NCBI GenBank assembly: GCA_031398745.1
Contig: JANNNX010000047.1
Location: 1-27,081, forward strand
Direction of reading: 5' to 3'
Length of the DNA: 27,081 nucleotides
Source: JANNNX01 sp031398745
GTDB lineage: Bacteria; Actinomycetota; Acidimicrobiia; Acidimicrobiales; CADCSY01
A model generated the notes under the pieces. It saw nothing but the letters and a program-made list of their open reading frames with translations, did no database searches and was not told the origin of the DNA. Each line of letters starts with the position of its first letter. Positions within the stretch are counted from its first letter, which is position 1. Made by a program: the position numbers and the translations under genes. This document shows positions 1 to 6,721 of the stretch, one piece after another.

Positions 1-11
1 GGGTGTCACAG

Positions 12-58
12 AAACACCCCGCCCCTCCCGCGCCGCTAAACCCCCGGGGGGGGTGTTT
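12..58 (-). terminator. Possible terminator hairpin after panB
   Basis: Positions 12-20 (AAACACCCC) are perfectly complementary to 50-58 (GGGGTGTTT), with a further C5/G5 pair inside the loop (41-50). It lies 45-90 nt beyond the panB stop in the direction of panB transcription. There is no U-tract, so it is a candidate only. The rest of 1-102 shows no gene. Confidence 0.35.
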
Positions 59-102
59 TCCGCGACGCGGAAGCAGGGGAAGCCGCAGACGAGTGGGAGT
101 CC

Positions 103-948
103 TCAGGGCTCGAGGCCCAGGGCCGCGGCCGTCTCGGCCGGTAGGCCGTAGCTCTCGGCGGCGGCCGGGAAGGCCCCCGAGCGCACGTCGGCGGCGAAGG
201 CAGCCACCGCCGCCGTGCCCTGCTCGGCGAGGGTCGCGTAGCGACGCACGAAGCGCGGCACCGCTCGTTCCTCGAGGCCGACGAGGTCGTGGAGCACGAG
301 GACCTGGCCGTCGCAGTCGGGGCCGGCGCCGATACCGATGGTCGGGACGGGCACCGACTCGGTGATCAGCCGGCCGACGGGTGCCGGAACCCCCTCGAGC
401 ACGAGGGCGAACACGCCCGCGTCGGCCAGCGCCCCGGCGTCCTCCACCAGCACCTTCACGACGTCGGGCTGGCGGCCTTGGACCTTGTAGCCGCCCAGGG
501 CGTGGACCGACTGGGGGGTGAGGCCGAGGTGGCCCATCACCGGGATCTCGGCCTCGACCAGCGCCGAGACGACCGCCAGCCTGCTCCGGCCGCCCTCGAG
601 CTTGACCGCCTCGGCACCAGCCCGAATGAGCCGGGCGGCGTTGCGGACCGCGTCGTGACGACCGAGGTGGTAGCTGAGCCAGGGCAGGTCAGCAACCAAC
701 AGCGCCCCGGGTCGGGTGCGGGCCACCGCCGCCGTGTGGTGGACCAGGTCGTCGACGCCGACCTGGAGCGTGTCGTCGTAGCCCAGCACCACCATCGCCA
801 CCGAGTCGCCGACCAGCACGATGTCGACCCCGGCGGCGTCGACCATGCGCGCGCCGGGGGCGTCGTAGGCGGTGACCATCACCAGCGGCGCATCGCCTCG
901 GGCGACCTTGCGGGTGGCCACGTCGGGCACGTGCACTCGGACACCCAT
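103..948 (-). CDS. panB: 3-methyl-2-oxobutanoate hydroxymethyltransferase (PanB)
   Basis: First committed enzyme of pantothenate (coenzyme A) synthesis: it transfers a hydroxymethyl group from 5,10-methylene-THF to 2-oxoisovalerate in the cytoplasm. The 281-residue length is normal for the family. Visible motifs are VTAYDAP (25-31), the metal-binding VGDS (D48), VADLPW (D87), KLEGG (E118), the long GHLGLTPQSVHALGGYKVQGR stretch (139-159) and the catalytic glutamate in VLEGVP (E185), followed by PTIGIGAG (202-209). ATG start at 948 is preceded by a strong GAGGAGG at 954-960 with a 5-nt spacer. No panC or other pantothenate gene is adjacent, so it appears to stand alone upstream of DUF5318 on the same strand. 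Function is confident from motifs. Confidence 0.95.
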   Translation of the reverse strand: MGVRVHVPDVATRKVARGDAPLVMVTAYDAPGARMVDAAGVDIVLVGDSVAMVVLGYDDTLQVGVDDLVHHTAAVARTRPGALLVADLPWLSYHLGRHDAVRNAARLIRAGAEAVKLEGGRSRLAVVSALVEAEIPVMGHLGLTPQSVHALGGYKVQGRQPDVVKVLVEDAGALADAGVFALVLEGVPAPVGRLITESVPVPTIGIGAGPDCDGQVLVLHDLVGLEERAVPRFVRRYATLAEQGTAAVAAFAADVRSGAFPAAAESYGLPAETAAALGLEP

Positions 949-1005
949 GACGACCTCCTCGTCCAGCGCCCCAACGGCTGCCGGCGACGGCCCCAGCGTA
1001 CGGCG

Positions 1006-1440
1006 CTAGCGGCGGGTGGCGGCCGCCCGACCACGCCGGGCACCGTGGGGCACCAGGAAGTTGCGGTGGAGGTGGTTCCACCCGCAGGCCGGGCAGACCT
1101 CGACCACGTAACAGGTGAGCGGCCCCGACCGCGCCCCCTGGGCCACCCGGTCGATCTCAGCCGTGCTCGTCACGCAGCGCCCGGACGCCGGCAGGCTCGG
1201 ACCGAACAGGTACGACACCAGCACCACCGGGGCGTCCTCGCAGATCGGGCAGGTCTCGCCCAGCGCGGTACCGACGTTGCGGGCGGCCCGGAGGAGTTCG
1301 GGGTGGGCGTCACACACGTCGAGGCGGGCCACGCGGCCACCCCGGACGGCGTCGACCAGGCGGCGGCGGGCCAACCGGTAGTCGATCTGACCACCGGGGC
1401 CGCTCGGCGGCGCCAGGGGCGCTCCCGGCTTCGACGACAT
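1006..1440 (-). CDS. DUF5318-family protein with zinc-ribbon-like cysteine pairs
   Basis: 144-residue protein that I match to DUF5318, a small actinobacterial family of unknown function (the mycobacterial member is, from memory, Rv0049). Two CxxC knuckles, CPIC and CPAC, about 50 residues apart, plus a nearby extra Cys, look like a zinc ribbon or treble clef; the tail is Arg/Ala-rich. I chose the ATG at 1440 rather than the in-frame GTG at 1458 because a TAGCCT -10 box (1448-1453 complement) sits 7 nt upstream, giving a leaderless start; the GTG has a GGAGG but with only a 3-nt spacer. It is divergent from the padR-ino1 pair, the same neighbourhood as in mycobacteria. Role unknown. Confidence 0.75.
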   Translation of the reverse strand: MSSKPGAPLAPPSGPGGQIDYRLARRRLVDAVRGGRVARLDVCDAHPELLRAARNVGTALGETCPICEDAPVVLVSYLFGPSLPASGRCVTSTAEIDRVAQGARSGPLTCYVVEVCPACGWNHLHRNFLVPHGARRGRAAATRR

Positions 1441-1447
1441 CGCGACG

Positions 1448-1453
1448 AGGCTA
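1448..1453 (-). promoter_or_regulatory. -10 box (TAGCCT) of the DUF5318 gene
   Basis: TAGCCT on the minus strand, 7 nt before the ATG at 1440. Fits the TANNNT actinobacterial -10 pattern and would place transcription start at or next to the start codon (leaderless mRNA). No clear -35 seen. Confidence 0.4.
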
Positions 1454-1538
1454 GCCACCGGCCTCCGCCCTGCGTCCGGACGGCTCCCGTCGACCGGGAG
1501 TCGCCGACGGACCGCTGTGGGCCCGTCACCTCCCCGTC

Positions 1539-1552
1539 GGGAACGCGTTCCC
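1539..1552. promoter_or_regulatory. Perfect 14-bp palindrome in the DUF5318-padR gap
   Basis: GGGAACGCGTTCCC is a perfect inverted repeat lying just upstream of the padR promoter and between the two divergent genes. It is the kind of element a dimeric regulator binds. The protein that would bind it is not known. Confidence 0.4.
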
Positions 1553-1558
1553 TGCTAT

Positions 1559-1596
1559 TTGCACCTGCCGATATATCGAGCAGATATATTGCTCGG
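1559..1596 (+). promoter_or_regulatory. padR promoter with overlapping ATATATC-N5-GATATAT operator
   Basis: A TTGCAC -35-like hexamer (1559-1564) and a -10 (TATATT, 1585-1590; or GATATA, 1583-1588) precede the GTG at 1597 by six bases, so the transcript is probably leaderless. Overlapping it is a perfect inverted repeat ATATATC (1571-1577) and GATATAT (1583-1589) with a 5-bp centre; CGAGCA (1577-1582) and TGCTCG (1590-1595) form a second, interleaved inverted repeat. AT-rich palindromes of this kind are typical of PadR operators, so autoregulation of padR-ino1 is likely (inference). Confidence 0.55.
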
Positions 1597-2232
1597 GTGC
1601 TCGAACTGGCCATCCTCGGCTTGCTCATGGAGTCGGAGCTCCACGGCTACGAACTGCGCAAGCAACTGGCCGACGTCATGGGGTGGCGCGCCGCCGTCTC
1701 CTTCGGTTCGCTGTACCCCGCCCTCAACCGCCTCGAGCGGGAGGGCTCGGTCAAGGCGGTCGAATCCGCCGAGGCTCCGCCCGGCATCCCCAGCACCGGT
1801 TCGTTCAGCGGCGAGGTGGCTGCCTTTCGGGCCGGACGCCGGGGGGCGAGCGTGCGAGGACCCCGCAACAAGAAGGTGTACGGCATCACCCCCGAGGGCG
1901 AACGCCGGCTCTGCACCCTGGTGGCCGATCCCGCCGACGACGAGCGGGCCTTTCCGCTCAAGCTGGCGTTCTGCCGGTACTGCGAGGCGCCGCTCCGGGT
2001 CGAGCTGCTGCGCCGGCGCCGTGACACGCTCGCTCGACGGCTGGACGAGCACCGCGCCAGCATGTCGGGCCACAGCGCCGCCAACCGCTACCTGCGGTCG
2101 CTCCGAGAGCACGACACCGAGTCCATCCAGCGAGACATCACCTGGCTCGAAGGGTTGCTGGTCGATGAGACCGCAACCGATGCCGAGCCCGGCTTCCAAA
2201 CCCGTCGAGCCGACGGCACGAAAGGACACTGA
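1597..2232 (+). CDS. PadR-family transcriptional regulator
   Basis: 211-residue DNA-binding regulator. The N-terminus (LELAILGLL, HGYELRKQL, SFGSLYPALNRLEREG) is the PadR winged helix-turn-helix; the wing carries an insertion of about 35 residues before KKVYGITPEGERRL, and the C-terminal half is helical (rows of Leu/Arg) as in the dimerising PadR coiled coil. GTG at 1597 was chosen because it opens exactly at the conserved LELAILGLL start and lies 6 nt after a -10 box; the frame stays open far upstream but that part is antisense to DUF5318 and panB. The stop is 3 nt before ino1, so the two are almost certainly co-transcribed, and the regulator probably controls inositol phosphate synthesis. 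The same padR-ino1 pairing exists in mycobacteria (Rv0047c-Rv0046c). Effector unknown. Confidence 0.88.
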   Translation: MLELAILGLLMESELHGYELRKQLADVMGWRAAVSFGSLYPALNRLEREGSVKAVESAEAPPGIPSTGSFSGEVAAFRAGRRGASVRGPRNKKVYGITPEGERRLCTLVADPADDERAFPLKLAFCRYCEAPLRVELLRRRRDTLARRLDEHRASMSGHSAANRYLRSLREHDTESIQRDITWLEGLLVDETATDAEPGFQTRRADGTKGH

Positions 2233-2235
2233 CCG

Positions 2236-3306
2236 ATGAGCACGATCAAGCTGGCCATCGCCGGAGTGGGCAACTGCGCCAGCTCCCTGCTCCAGGGCCT
2301 GGAGTACTACCGCCAGGCCGAGCCCGACACCACCGTGCCCGGCCTCATGCACGTGGTGCTCGGCGGCTACCACATCCGTGACATCGAGCTGGTGGCGGCG
2401 TTCGACGTCGACGCCGCCCAGGTCGGCCTCGACGCCGGCAAGGCCATCTTCGCCGGCCAGAACAACACCATCCGCTTCGCCTCGGTGGGTGAGCTGGGCG
2501 TGACCGTGCAGCGGGCCCCGACGCTCGACGGCTTCGGGAAGTACTACCGCGAGACCTGCGAGGAGAGCCCCGCCGAGCCCATCGACGTGGCCGAGGAGCT
2601 GCGCCGCTCGGGGGCCGAGGTGCTGGTGTCGTACCTGCCCGTGGGTTCGGAGGCGGCCCAGCGGCACTATGCCCAGGCCTGCCTGGAGACCGGGGTGGCC
2701 TTCGTCAACGCCATCCCCGTCTTCATCGCCAGCGATCCCGAGTGGGCCCAGCGCTTCACCGATGCCGGGGTGCCGATCATCGGCGACGACATCAAGAGCC
2801 AGGTCGGAGCGACCATCGTGCATCGCATCCTGGCCCGCCTGTTCGAGGACCGGGGCCTGGTGCTCGACCGGACCTACCAGCTCAACGTCGGCGGCAACAT
2901 GGACTTCAAGAACATGCTCGAGCGCGACCGGCTGGAGTCGAAGAAGATCTCCAAGACGCAGTCCGTCACCAGCCAACTCGACAACGGCATCGACGCCCAC
3001 GATGTGCACATCGGGCCGTCCGACCACGTGCCCTGGCTCGATGACCGCAAGTGGGCCTACATCCGCCTGGAGGGCCGCAACTTCGGCGACGTGCCGTTGA
3101 ACCTCGAGCTCAAGCTCGAGGTGTGGGATTCGCCGAACTCGGCCGGGGTGATCATCGACGCCGTCCGCTGCGCCAAGGTCGCCCTCGACCGCGGGCTGGG
3201 TGGCCCACTGCTCGGCCCGTCGGCCTACTTCATGAAGTCGCCGCCGGTGCAGTACCACGACGACGTCGCCCACCAGATGGTGGAGGACTTCTCGGCCGGC
3301 AGGTGA
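2236..3306 (+). CDS. ino1: Myo-inositol-1-phosphate synthase
   Basis: 356-residue NAD-dependent enzyme converting glucose 6-phosphate to 1D-myo-inositol 3-phosphate (historically named 1-phosphate), the precursor of phosphatidylinositol and mycothiol. The Rossmann loop AGVGNCASS (9-17) opens the protein; NVGGNMDFKNM (217-227), SKKISKTQSV (235-244), DSPNSAGVIIDAVRCAK (298-314) and YFMKSPP (331-337) are the substrate and lysine-rich active-site motifs of the short prokaryotic/actinobacterial class. ATG at 2236 follows the padR stop by 3 nt, with an AAAGGA in the padR tail as ribosome binding site, so translation is probably coupled. Its 3' end overlaps the convergent msrA by 77 bp. Product is confident. 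Confidence 0.95.
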   Translation: MSTIKLAIAGVGNCASSLLQGLEYYRQAEPDTTVPGLMHVVLGGYHIRDIELVAAFDVDAAQVGLDAGKAIFAGQNNTIRFASVGELGVTVQRAPTLDGFGKYYRETCEESPAEPIDVAEELRRSGAEVLVSYLPVGSEAAQRHYAQACLETGVAFVNAIPVFIASDPEWAQRFTDAGVPIIGDDIKSQVGATIVHRILARLFEDRGLVLDRTYQLNVGGNMDFKNMLERDRLESKKISKTQSVTSQLDNGIDAHDVHIGPSDHVPWLDDRKWAYIRLEGRNFGDVPLNLELKLEVWDSPNSAGVIIDAVRCAKVALDRGLGGPLLGPSAYFMKSPPVQYHDDVAHQMVEDFSAGR

Positions 3307-3970
3307 CCGCCTCGGCGGGTCGGGCCCCGAGGCCGACCGGGCAGCTCACGCCGGTGCCACCGAGGCCGCAGTAGCCGTTCGGGTTCTTGGCCAGGTACTG
3401 CTGGTGGTACTCCTCGGCGTAGAAGAACCGGCCGGCCGGCGCCACCTCGGTGGTGATCTCGCCGTAGCCGGCGGCCGACAGACGCTCCTGGTAGGCCTGG
3501 CGCGAGCGCTCGAGGACCTCCCGCTGCTCGTCGTCGACCCAGTACGCGGCTGAGCGGTACTGCGTGCCCACGTCATTGCCCTGCCGCATGCCCTGGGTCG
3601 GGTCGTGGCCCTCCCAGAAGGCCTTGAGCACTTCCTCGTAGCTGATCACCACCGGGTCGAACACCACCAGGACGGCCTCGGTGTGGCCGGTACGGCCCGA
3701 GCACACCTCCTCGTAGGTCGGGTTCGGGCTGAACCCGCCGCTGTAGCCGACGGCCGTCGTCCACACCCCGGGAAGCGTCCAGAACGCCTTCTCGGCTCCC
3801 CAGAAGCAGCCCAGGCCCACGATGGCGGTCTGCGCACCCTCGGGCCAGGGCGGCGTCAGCCGGTGACCCAGCACGTAGTGATCGGCCACCACGGCCATGG
3901 GCTGGCTTCGGCCGGGCAAAGCCGTCTCGGGGGTGACCGCCTCGACGGGCTTGCGGAAGAAGAACGACAT
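3230..3970 (-). CDS. msrA: Peptide-methionine (S)-S-oxide reductase (MsrA)
   Basis: Repairs methionine-S-sulfoxide in proteins using thioredoxin, for which trxB/trxA are in the same window. The catalytic motif GCFWGAEK holds Cys55; the expected GYSGG (75-79), GHTEAV (95-100) and HDPTQ (122-126) follow, and the resolving cysteines are C201 (GYCGLGG) and C210 (VSCPVG). An N-terminal extension of about 48 residues is usual for this subclass. The C-terminus is odd: family members normally end a few residues after C210, but this frame runs on for about 33 Pro/Arg/Ala-rich residues, all inside the 3' end of the convergent ino1. ATG start at 3970 has a GAGGAGG 7 nt upstream. It lies 33 nt after cca on the same strand. 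Confidence 0.93.
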   Translation of the reverse strand: MSFFFRKPVEAVTPETALPGRSQPMAVVADHYVLGHRLTPPWPEGAQTAIVGLGCFWGAEKAFWTLPGVWTTAVGYSGGFSPNPTYEEVCSGRTGHTEAVLVVFDPVVISYEEVLKAFWEGHDPTQGMRQGNDVGTQYRSAAYWVDDEQREVLERSRQAYQERLSAAGYGEITTEVAPAGRFFYAEEYHQQYLAKNPNGYCGLGGTGVSCPVGLGARPAEAVTCRPRSPPPSGGRRRRGTAPAATS

Positions 3971-4003
3971 CCGGGGACCTCCTCGACGGCCGGGCGGCCA
4001 AGG

Positions 4004-5398
4004 CTACGAGGACGGGACCGACCCTTGACGAGCGACCCACCACTCCTCGAGCCGCCGGCGGGCCTCGTCCTCCCCCAGCGGGCCCTCCTCGATCCGCATC
4101 TCGAGCAGGTGAGCCAGCGCCTGGCCGACGGCCGGGCCGGGGGCGATGCCGAGTTGCGCCATCACCGCGGCCCCGTCGAGATCTGGCCGCAGCGCCGCCA
4201 GCTCCTCGGCTTCGTCGAGCTCGGCGATACGCACCTCGAGGTCGTCCATGCGCCGGTCGAGCTCGGCCGCCCGGCGCCGGTTGCGGGTGGTGCAGTCGCA
4301 ACGGGTGAGCTCGTTGAGCTCGCCCAGCAGCGGGCCGGCGTCGCGCACGTAACGCCGCACCGCGGCATCGGTCCATCCCATCTTGTAGGTGTGGAACCGC
4401 AGGTGCAGCTCGACCAACCGGCTGACCTGGTCGATGTCGTCGTTGGGGTAGCGCAGGGCCCGCATCCGGTCTCGGGTCATGCGGGCCCCCACCACCTCGT
4501 GGTGGTGAAAGCTGACCTTGCCGCCCGGACCGAACGAGCGGGTCTTGGGCTTGGCCACGTCGTGGAACAGCGCCGCCAGCCGCACGATGCGCTGAGGGCG
4601 GGTCTTGGCCACCACCGCCACGGTGTGGGCCAGCACGTCCTTGTGATGGTGGATCGGGTCTTGCTCGAGGGCCAGCGCCGGGAGCTCGGGCAGGAACTCC
4701 TCGGCCAGGCCCGTCTCGACCAGGAACCACAGGCCCCGGGACGGGTCCTCGACCACCACCAGGCGATCGAGCTCGTCACGGATCCGCTCGGCCGACACGA
4801 TCGCCAGCCGCTCGGTCATCCGGGCCACCGCGGCGACCAGCTCGGGGTCGGGAACCAACCCGTAGCCGGCGATGAACCGGGCCGCCCGGAGCATCCGGAG
4901 GGGGTCGTCGTCGAAGGAGACCTCGGGGTCGAGGGGAGTGCGCAGCCGACCGGCCGCCAGGTCGGCGGCGCCACCGTGGGGATCGACGAGCTCCGGTTCG
5001 GGCAGGGCCAGGGCCATGGCGTTGACCGTGAAGTCGCGCCGGGACAAGTCGGCCTCGACCGCATCGGCGTAGGCCACCTCGGGCTTGCGGGAGTCGGGTC
5101 GGTACACCTCGGCCCGATGGGTCGTGATCTCGTAAGTACGCCCGTCCTTGCGACAACCGATGGTGCCGAAGCGCTTCCCCTGGGTCCACACCGCGTCGGC
5201 CCAGCCCCGGACCAGGCCCTCGATGGCGTCGGGCCGGGCATCGGTGGTCAGGTCGTAGTCGATGTCGGCCACCTCACGACCGAGGAGAAGGTCCCGGACC
5301 GTGCCGCCTACCAGGTAGAGGGCATGGCCGGCGCGCCCGAAGCGCTCGGCGAGCGGCTCGACCTCCTCGAGCACGGGCGTCAGGCGGGGGGGGATCAC
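4004..5398 (-). CDS. cca: CCA tRNA nucleotidyltransferase (PcnA/Cca, HD-domain type)
   Basis: 464-residue enzyme that builds or repairs the 3'-CCA of tRNAs. The nucleotidyltransferase head shows LVGGTVRDLLLG (29-40), the catalytic DxD (D47, D49), RRDFTVNAMAL (120-130) and the DDDPLRMLRAARF neck (163-175). A C-terminal HD-type domain is visible in HHHKDVLAHT and LAALFHDVAKPKT. Length and layout match mycobacterial PcnA (Rv3907c), which likewise sits near the sigM-trxB-origin region. The GTG start at 5398 has no ribosome binding site but a TAGGCT box six bases upstream, so it is likely leaderless. It probably shares its transcript with msrA, 33 nt downstream. Confidence 0.94.
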   Translation of the reverse strand: MIPPRLTPVLEEVEPLAERFGRAGHALYLVGGTVRDLLLGREVADIDYDLTTDARPDAIEGLVRGWADAVWTQGKRFGTIGCRKDGRTYEITTHRAEVYRPDSRKPEVAYADAVEADLSRRDFTVNAMALALPEPELVDPHGGAADLAAGRLRTPLDPEVSFDDDPLRMLRAARFIAGYGLVPDPELVAAVARMTERLAIVSAERIRDELDRLVVVEDPSRGLWFLVETGLAEEFLPELPALALEQDPIHHHKDVLAHTVAVVAKTRPQRIVRLAALFHDVAKPKTRSFGPGGKVSFHHHEVVGARMTRDRMRALRYPNDDIDQVSRLVELHLRFHTYKMGWTDAAVRRYVRDAGPLLGELNELTRCDCTTRNRRRAAELDRRMDDLEVRIAELDEAEELAALRPDLDGAAVMAQLGIAPGPAVGQALAHLLEMRIEEGPLGEDEARRRLEEWWVARQGSVPSS

Positions 5399-5404
5399 CC
5401 CCGG

Positions 5405-5410
5405 AGCCTA
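5405..5410 (-). promoter_or_regulatory. -10 box (TAGGCT) of cca
   Basis: Minus-strand TAGGCT followed by exactly six bases and the GTG at 5398. Implies a leaderless cca mRNA. No good -35 recognised. Confidence 0.45.
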
Positions 5411-5433
5411 ACGACGCCCGGGTTCGCCCCTAG

Positions 5434-5454
5434 CCGTCGAAAGGGGACCGACGG
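5434..5454 (-). terminator. Second hairpin in the pilT-cca gap
   Basis: CCGTCG (5434-5439) and CGACGG (5449-5454) form a perfect 6-bp stem with a 9-nt loop. With the stem at 5460-5479 it makes a tandem pair of hairpins after pilT; it also lies just upstream of the cca -10 box. Confidence 0.3.
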
Positions 5455-5459
5455 TGGGC

Positions 5460-5479
5460 GGGGGAACGGCCGATCCCCC
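5460..5479 (-). terminator. Hairpin after the pilT-like gene
   Basis: GGGGGA (5460-5465) pairs with TCCCCC (5474-5479), loop of eight bases, starting 6 nt past the pilT-like stop. No U-run, which is common for GC-rich actinobacterial terminators. Confidence 0.45.
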
Positions 5480-5485
5480 GGGGAA

Positions 5486-6637
5486 TCAGAAGGAGACGGA
5501 GAGGCCCGCCTGCTGGAGGCTGATGCGGAAGTCATGGGGGTTGGACGCCACCGCCATGGCGTCGCGCAGGCTGACCAGACCGTCGCGATAGAGGGTGAAG
5601 AGGCTCTGGTCGAAGGTCTGCATGCCGTAGTACTCCCCCTCGGCCACGATCTCGTCGATCGAGTCGCCCGAAGTGGTCGGGTCGACGATGCGATCGAAGA
5701 CCCTTCCGGTGTTGATCAGGATCTCGACCGCCGGCACCCGGCCTCGGCCGTCGGCCCGTTCGAGCAGGCGCTGGCTGATCACGCCCCGCAGCGACGTGGC
5801 CAGGCTGAGGCGGATCTGCTTGTGCTGGTGGGGCGGGAAGAAGTCGACGATGCGGTTGATGGTCTCGACCGCGCCGGAGGTGTGGAGGGTCGACAGGACC
5901 AGGTGCCCGGTCTCGGCCGCGGTCAGGGCGGCCCACACCGTCTCCGGGTCGCGCATCTCCCCTACCAGGATCACGTCGGGGTCCTGGCGCAGCACCCGAC
6001 GCATCGCCTCGGCGAAGTCGGCGGTGTCGCTGCCGATTTCCCGCTGGCTGATCAGGGACCGCTTGTCGACGTGGAGAACCTCGATCGGGTCCTCGATGGT
6101 GACGATGTTCACCGAGCGGTTCTGGTTGATGTGATCGATCATGGCGGCGAGCGTGGTGGTCTTGCCCGAGCCCGTCGGCCCGGTCACCAGCGCCAACCCC
6201 CGGGGCTCGTCGGCCAGGGTCTGCACGGCCGCCGGAAGGCCCAGTGCGTCGAGACTCGGGATGCCGGGCAGGACCCGCCGAAAGACCAGGGCGATCGTGC
6301 CGCGCTGGCGGTAGACGTTGACCCGGAACCGGCCGACGTTGGCGATGCCCAGCGCGAAGTCGGCCTCGTTGGTGCTGACGAACTCGTCGGCTCGGGCCGG
6401 TGGCAACAACGCGAACGCGAGGCGCTCGAGATCGGCCGGGCTCAGCGAGTCGTACGGTGCCGGCACGAGTCGTCCGTCGATGCGGATGTGGGGGGGTGAT
6501 CCCACCTTGAGGTGGAGGTCCGAGCCCCGCTGGTCGGTCAGATACCGGAGCAGCTCGGTGAGGTCCAGGCCCCCGACCTGACCGGCGGCGGGGGACAGCT
6601 CGCGCTCGGCCTCGGGGGGTGTGGTGGAGACGTTCAC
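5486..6637 (-). CDS. pilT: PilT/PilB-superfamily twitching-motility ATPase
   Basis: 383-residue secretion-type ATPase of the PilT (retraction) class, which powers type IV pilus depolymerisation at the inner face of the membrane as a hexamer. Seen: N-terminal PAS-like half with GSDLHLKVGSPPHIRIDGRL (38-57), Walker A GPTGSGKT (153-160), Asp box TIEDPIE (180-186), Walker B ILVGEMRD (223-230) and His box HLVLSTLHT (245-253). The typical C-terminal AIRNLIRE-like segment is replaced by SIDEIVAEGEYYGMQTFDQSL. GTG at 6637 is the best start although no ribosome binding site is clear; the frame is open further upstream but there overlaps the GNAT gene on the other strand. No other pilus gene is nearby, so the pilin and assembly genes must be elsewhere or the ATPase may serve another export system. 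Confidence 0.88.
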   Translation of the reverse strand: MNVSTTPPEAERELSPAAGQVGGLDLTELLRYLTDQRGSDLHLKVGSPPHIRIDGRLVPAPYDSLSPADLERLAFALLPPARADEFVSTNEADFALGIANVGRFRVNVYRQRGTIALVFRRVLPGIPSLDALGLPAAVQTLADEPRGLALVTGPTGSGKTTTLAAMIDHINQNRSVNIVTIEDPIEVLHVDKRSLISQREIGSDTADFAEAMRRVLRQDPDVILVGEMRDPETVWAALTAAETGHLVLSTLHTSGAVETINRIVDFFPPHQHKQIRLSLATSLRGVISQRLLERADGRGRVPAVEILINTGRVFDRIVDPTTSGDSIDEIVAEGEYYGMQTFDQSLFTLYRDGLVSLRDAMAVASNPHDFRISLQQAGLSVSF

Positions 6638-6709
6638 GGGGTTGTCATCGGCGTGCTGACGTCGCGACCTGAGCCCGCGGACCGGCGCTCGTGGCCCCCG
6701 GTGGCTCGC

Positions 6710-6715
6710 TAGCCT
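6710..6715 (+). promoter_or_regulatory. -10 box (TAGCCT) of the GNAT gene
   Basis: TAGCCT followed by six bases and the GTG at 6722; no ribosome binding site. Would drive a leaderless GNAT-DUF6049(-degV-kinase) transcript. Confidence 0.45.
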
Positions 6716-6721
6716 CTCGCC

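Noticed and set aside
37..53. C5G8 tract at 41-53 as a special G-quadruplex element
   Set aside because: Only one long G-run is present rather than four, so it is better read as part of the hairpin loop.
289..1596. N-terminal extension of the padR frame by over 400 codons
   Set aside because: The extra part is antisense to panB and DUF5318, and the PadR domain begins exactly at the GTG at 1597 behind a -10 box.
1555..3273. A 572-codon open frame on the minus strand
   Set aside because: Antisense to padR and ino1; both sense genes have clear family motifs and the antisense product has none.
3605..6499. A 964-codon open frame on the plus strand
   Set aside because: It is antisense to msrA, cca and the PilT-like gene, has a composition typical of GC-rich shadow frames (His, Gly, Gln, Asp rich) and no recognisable domain.
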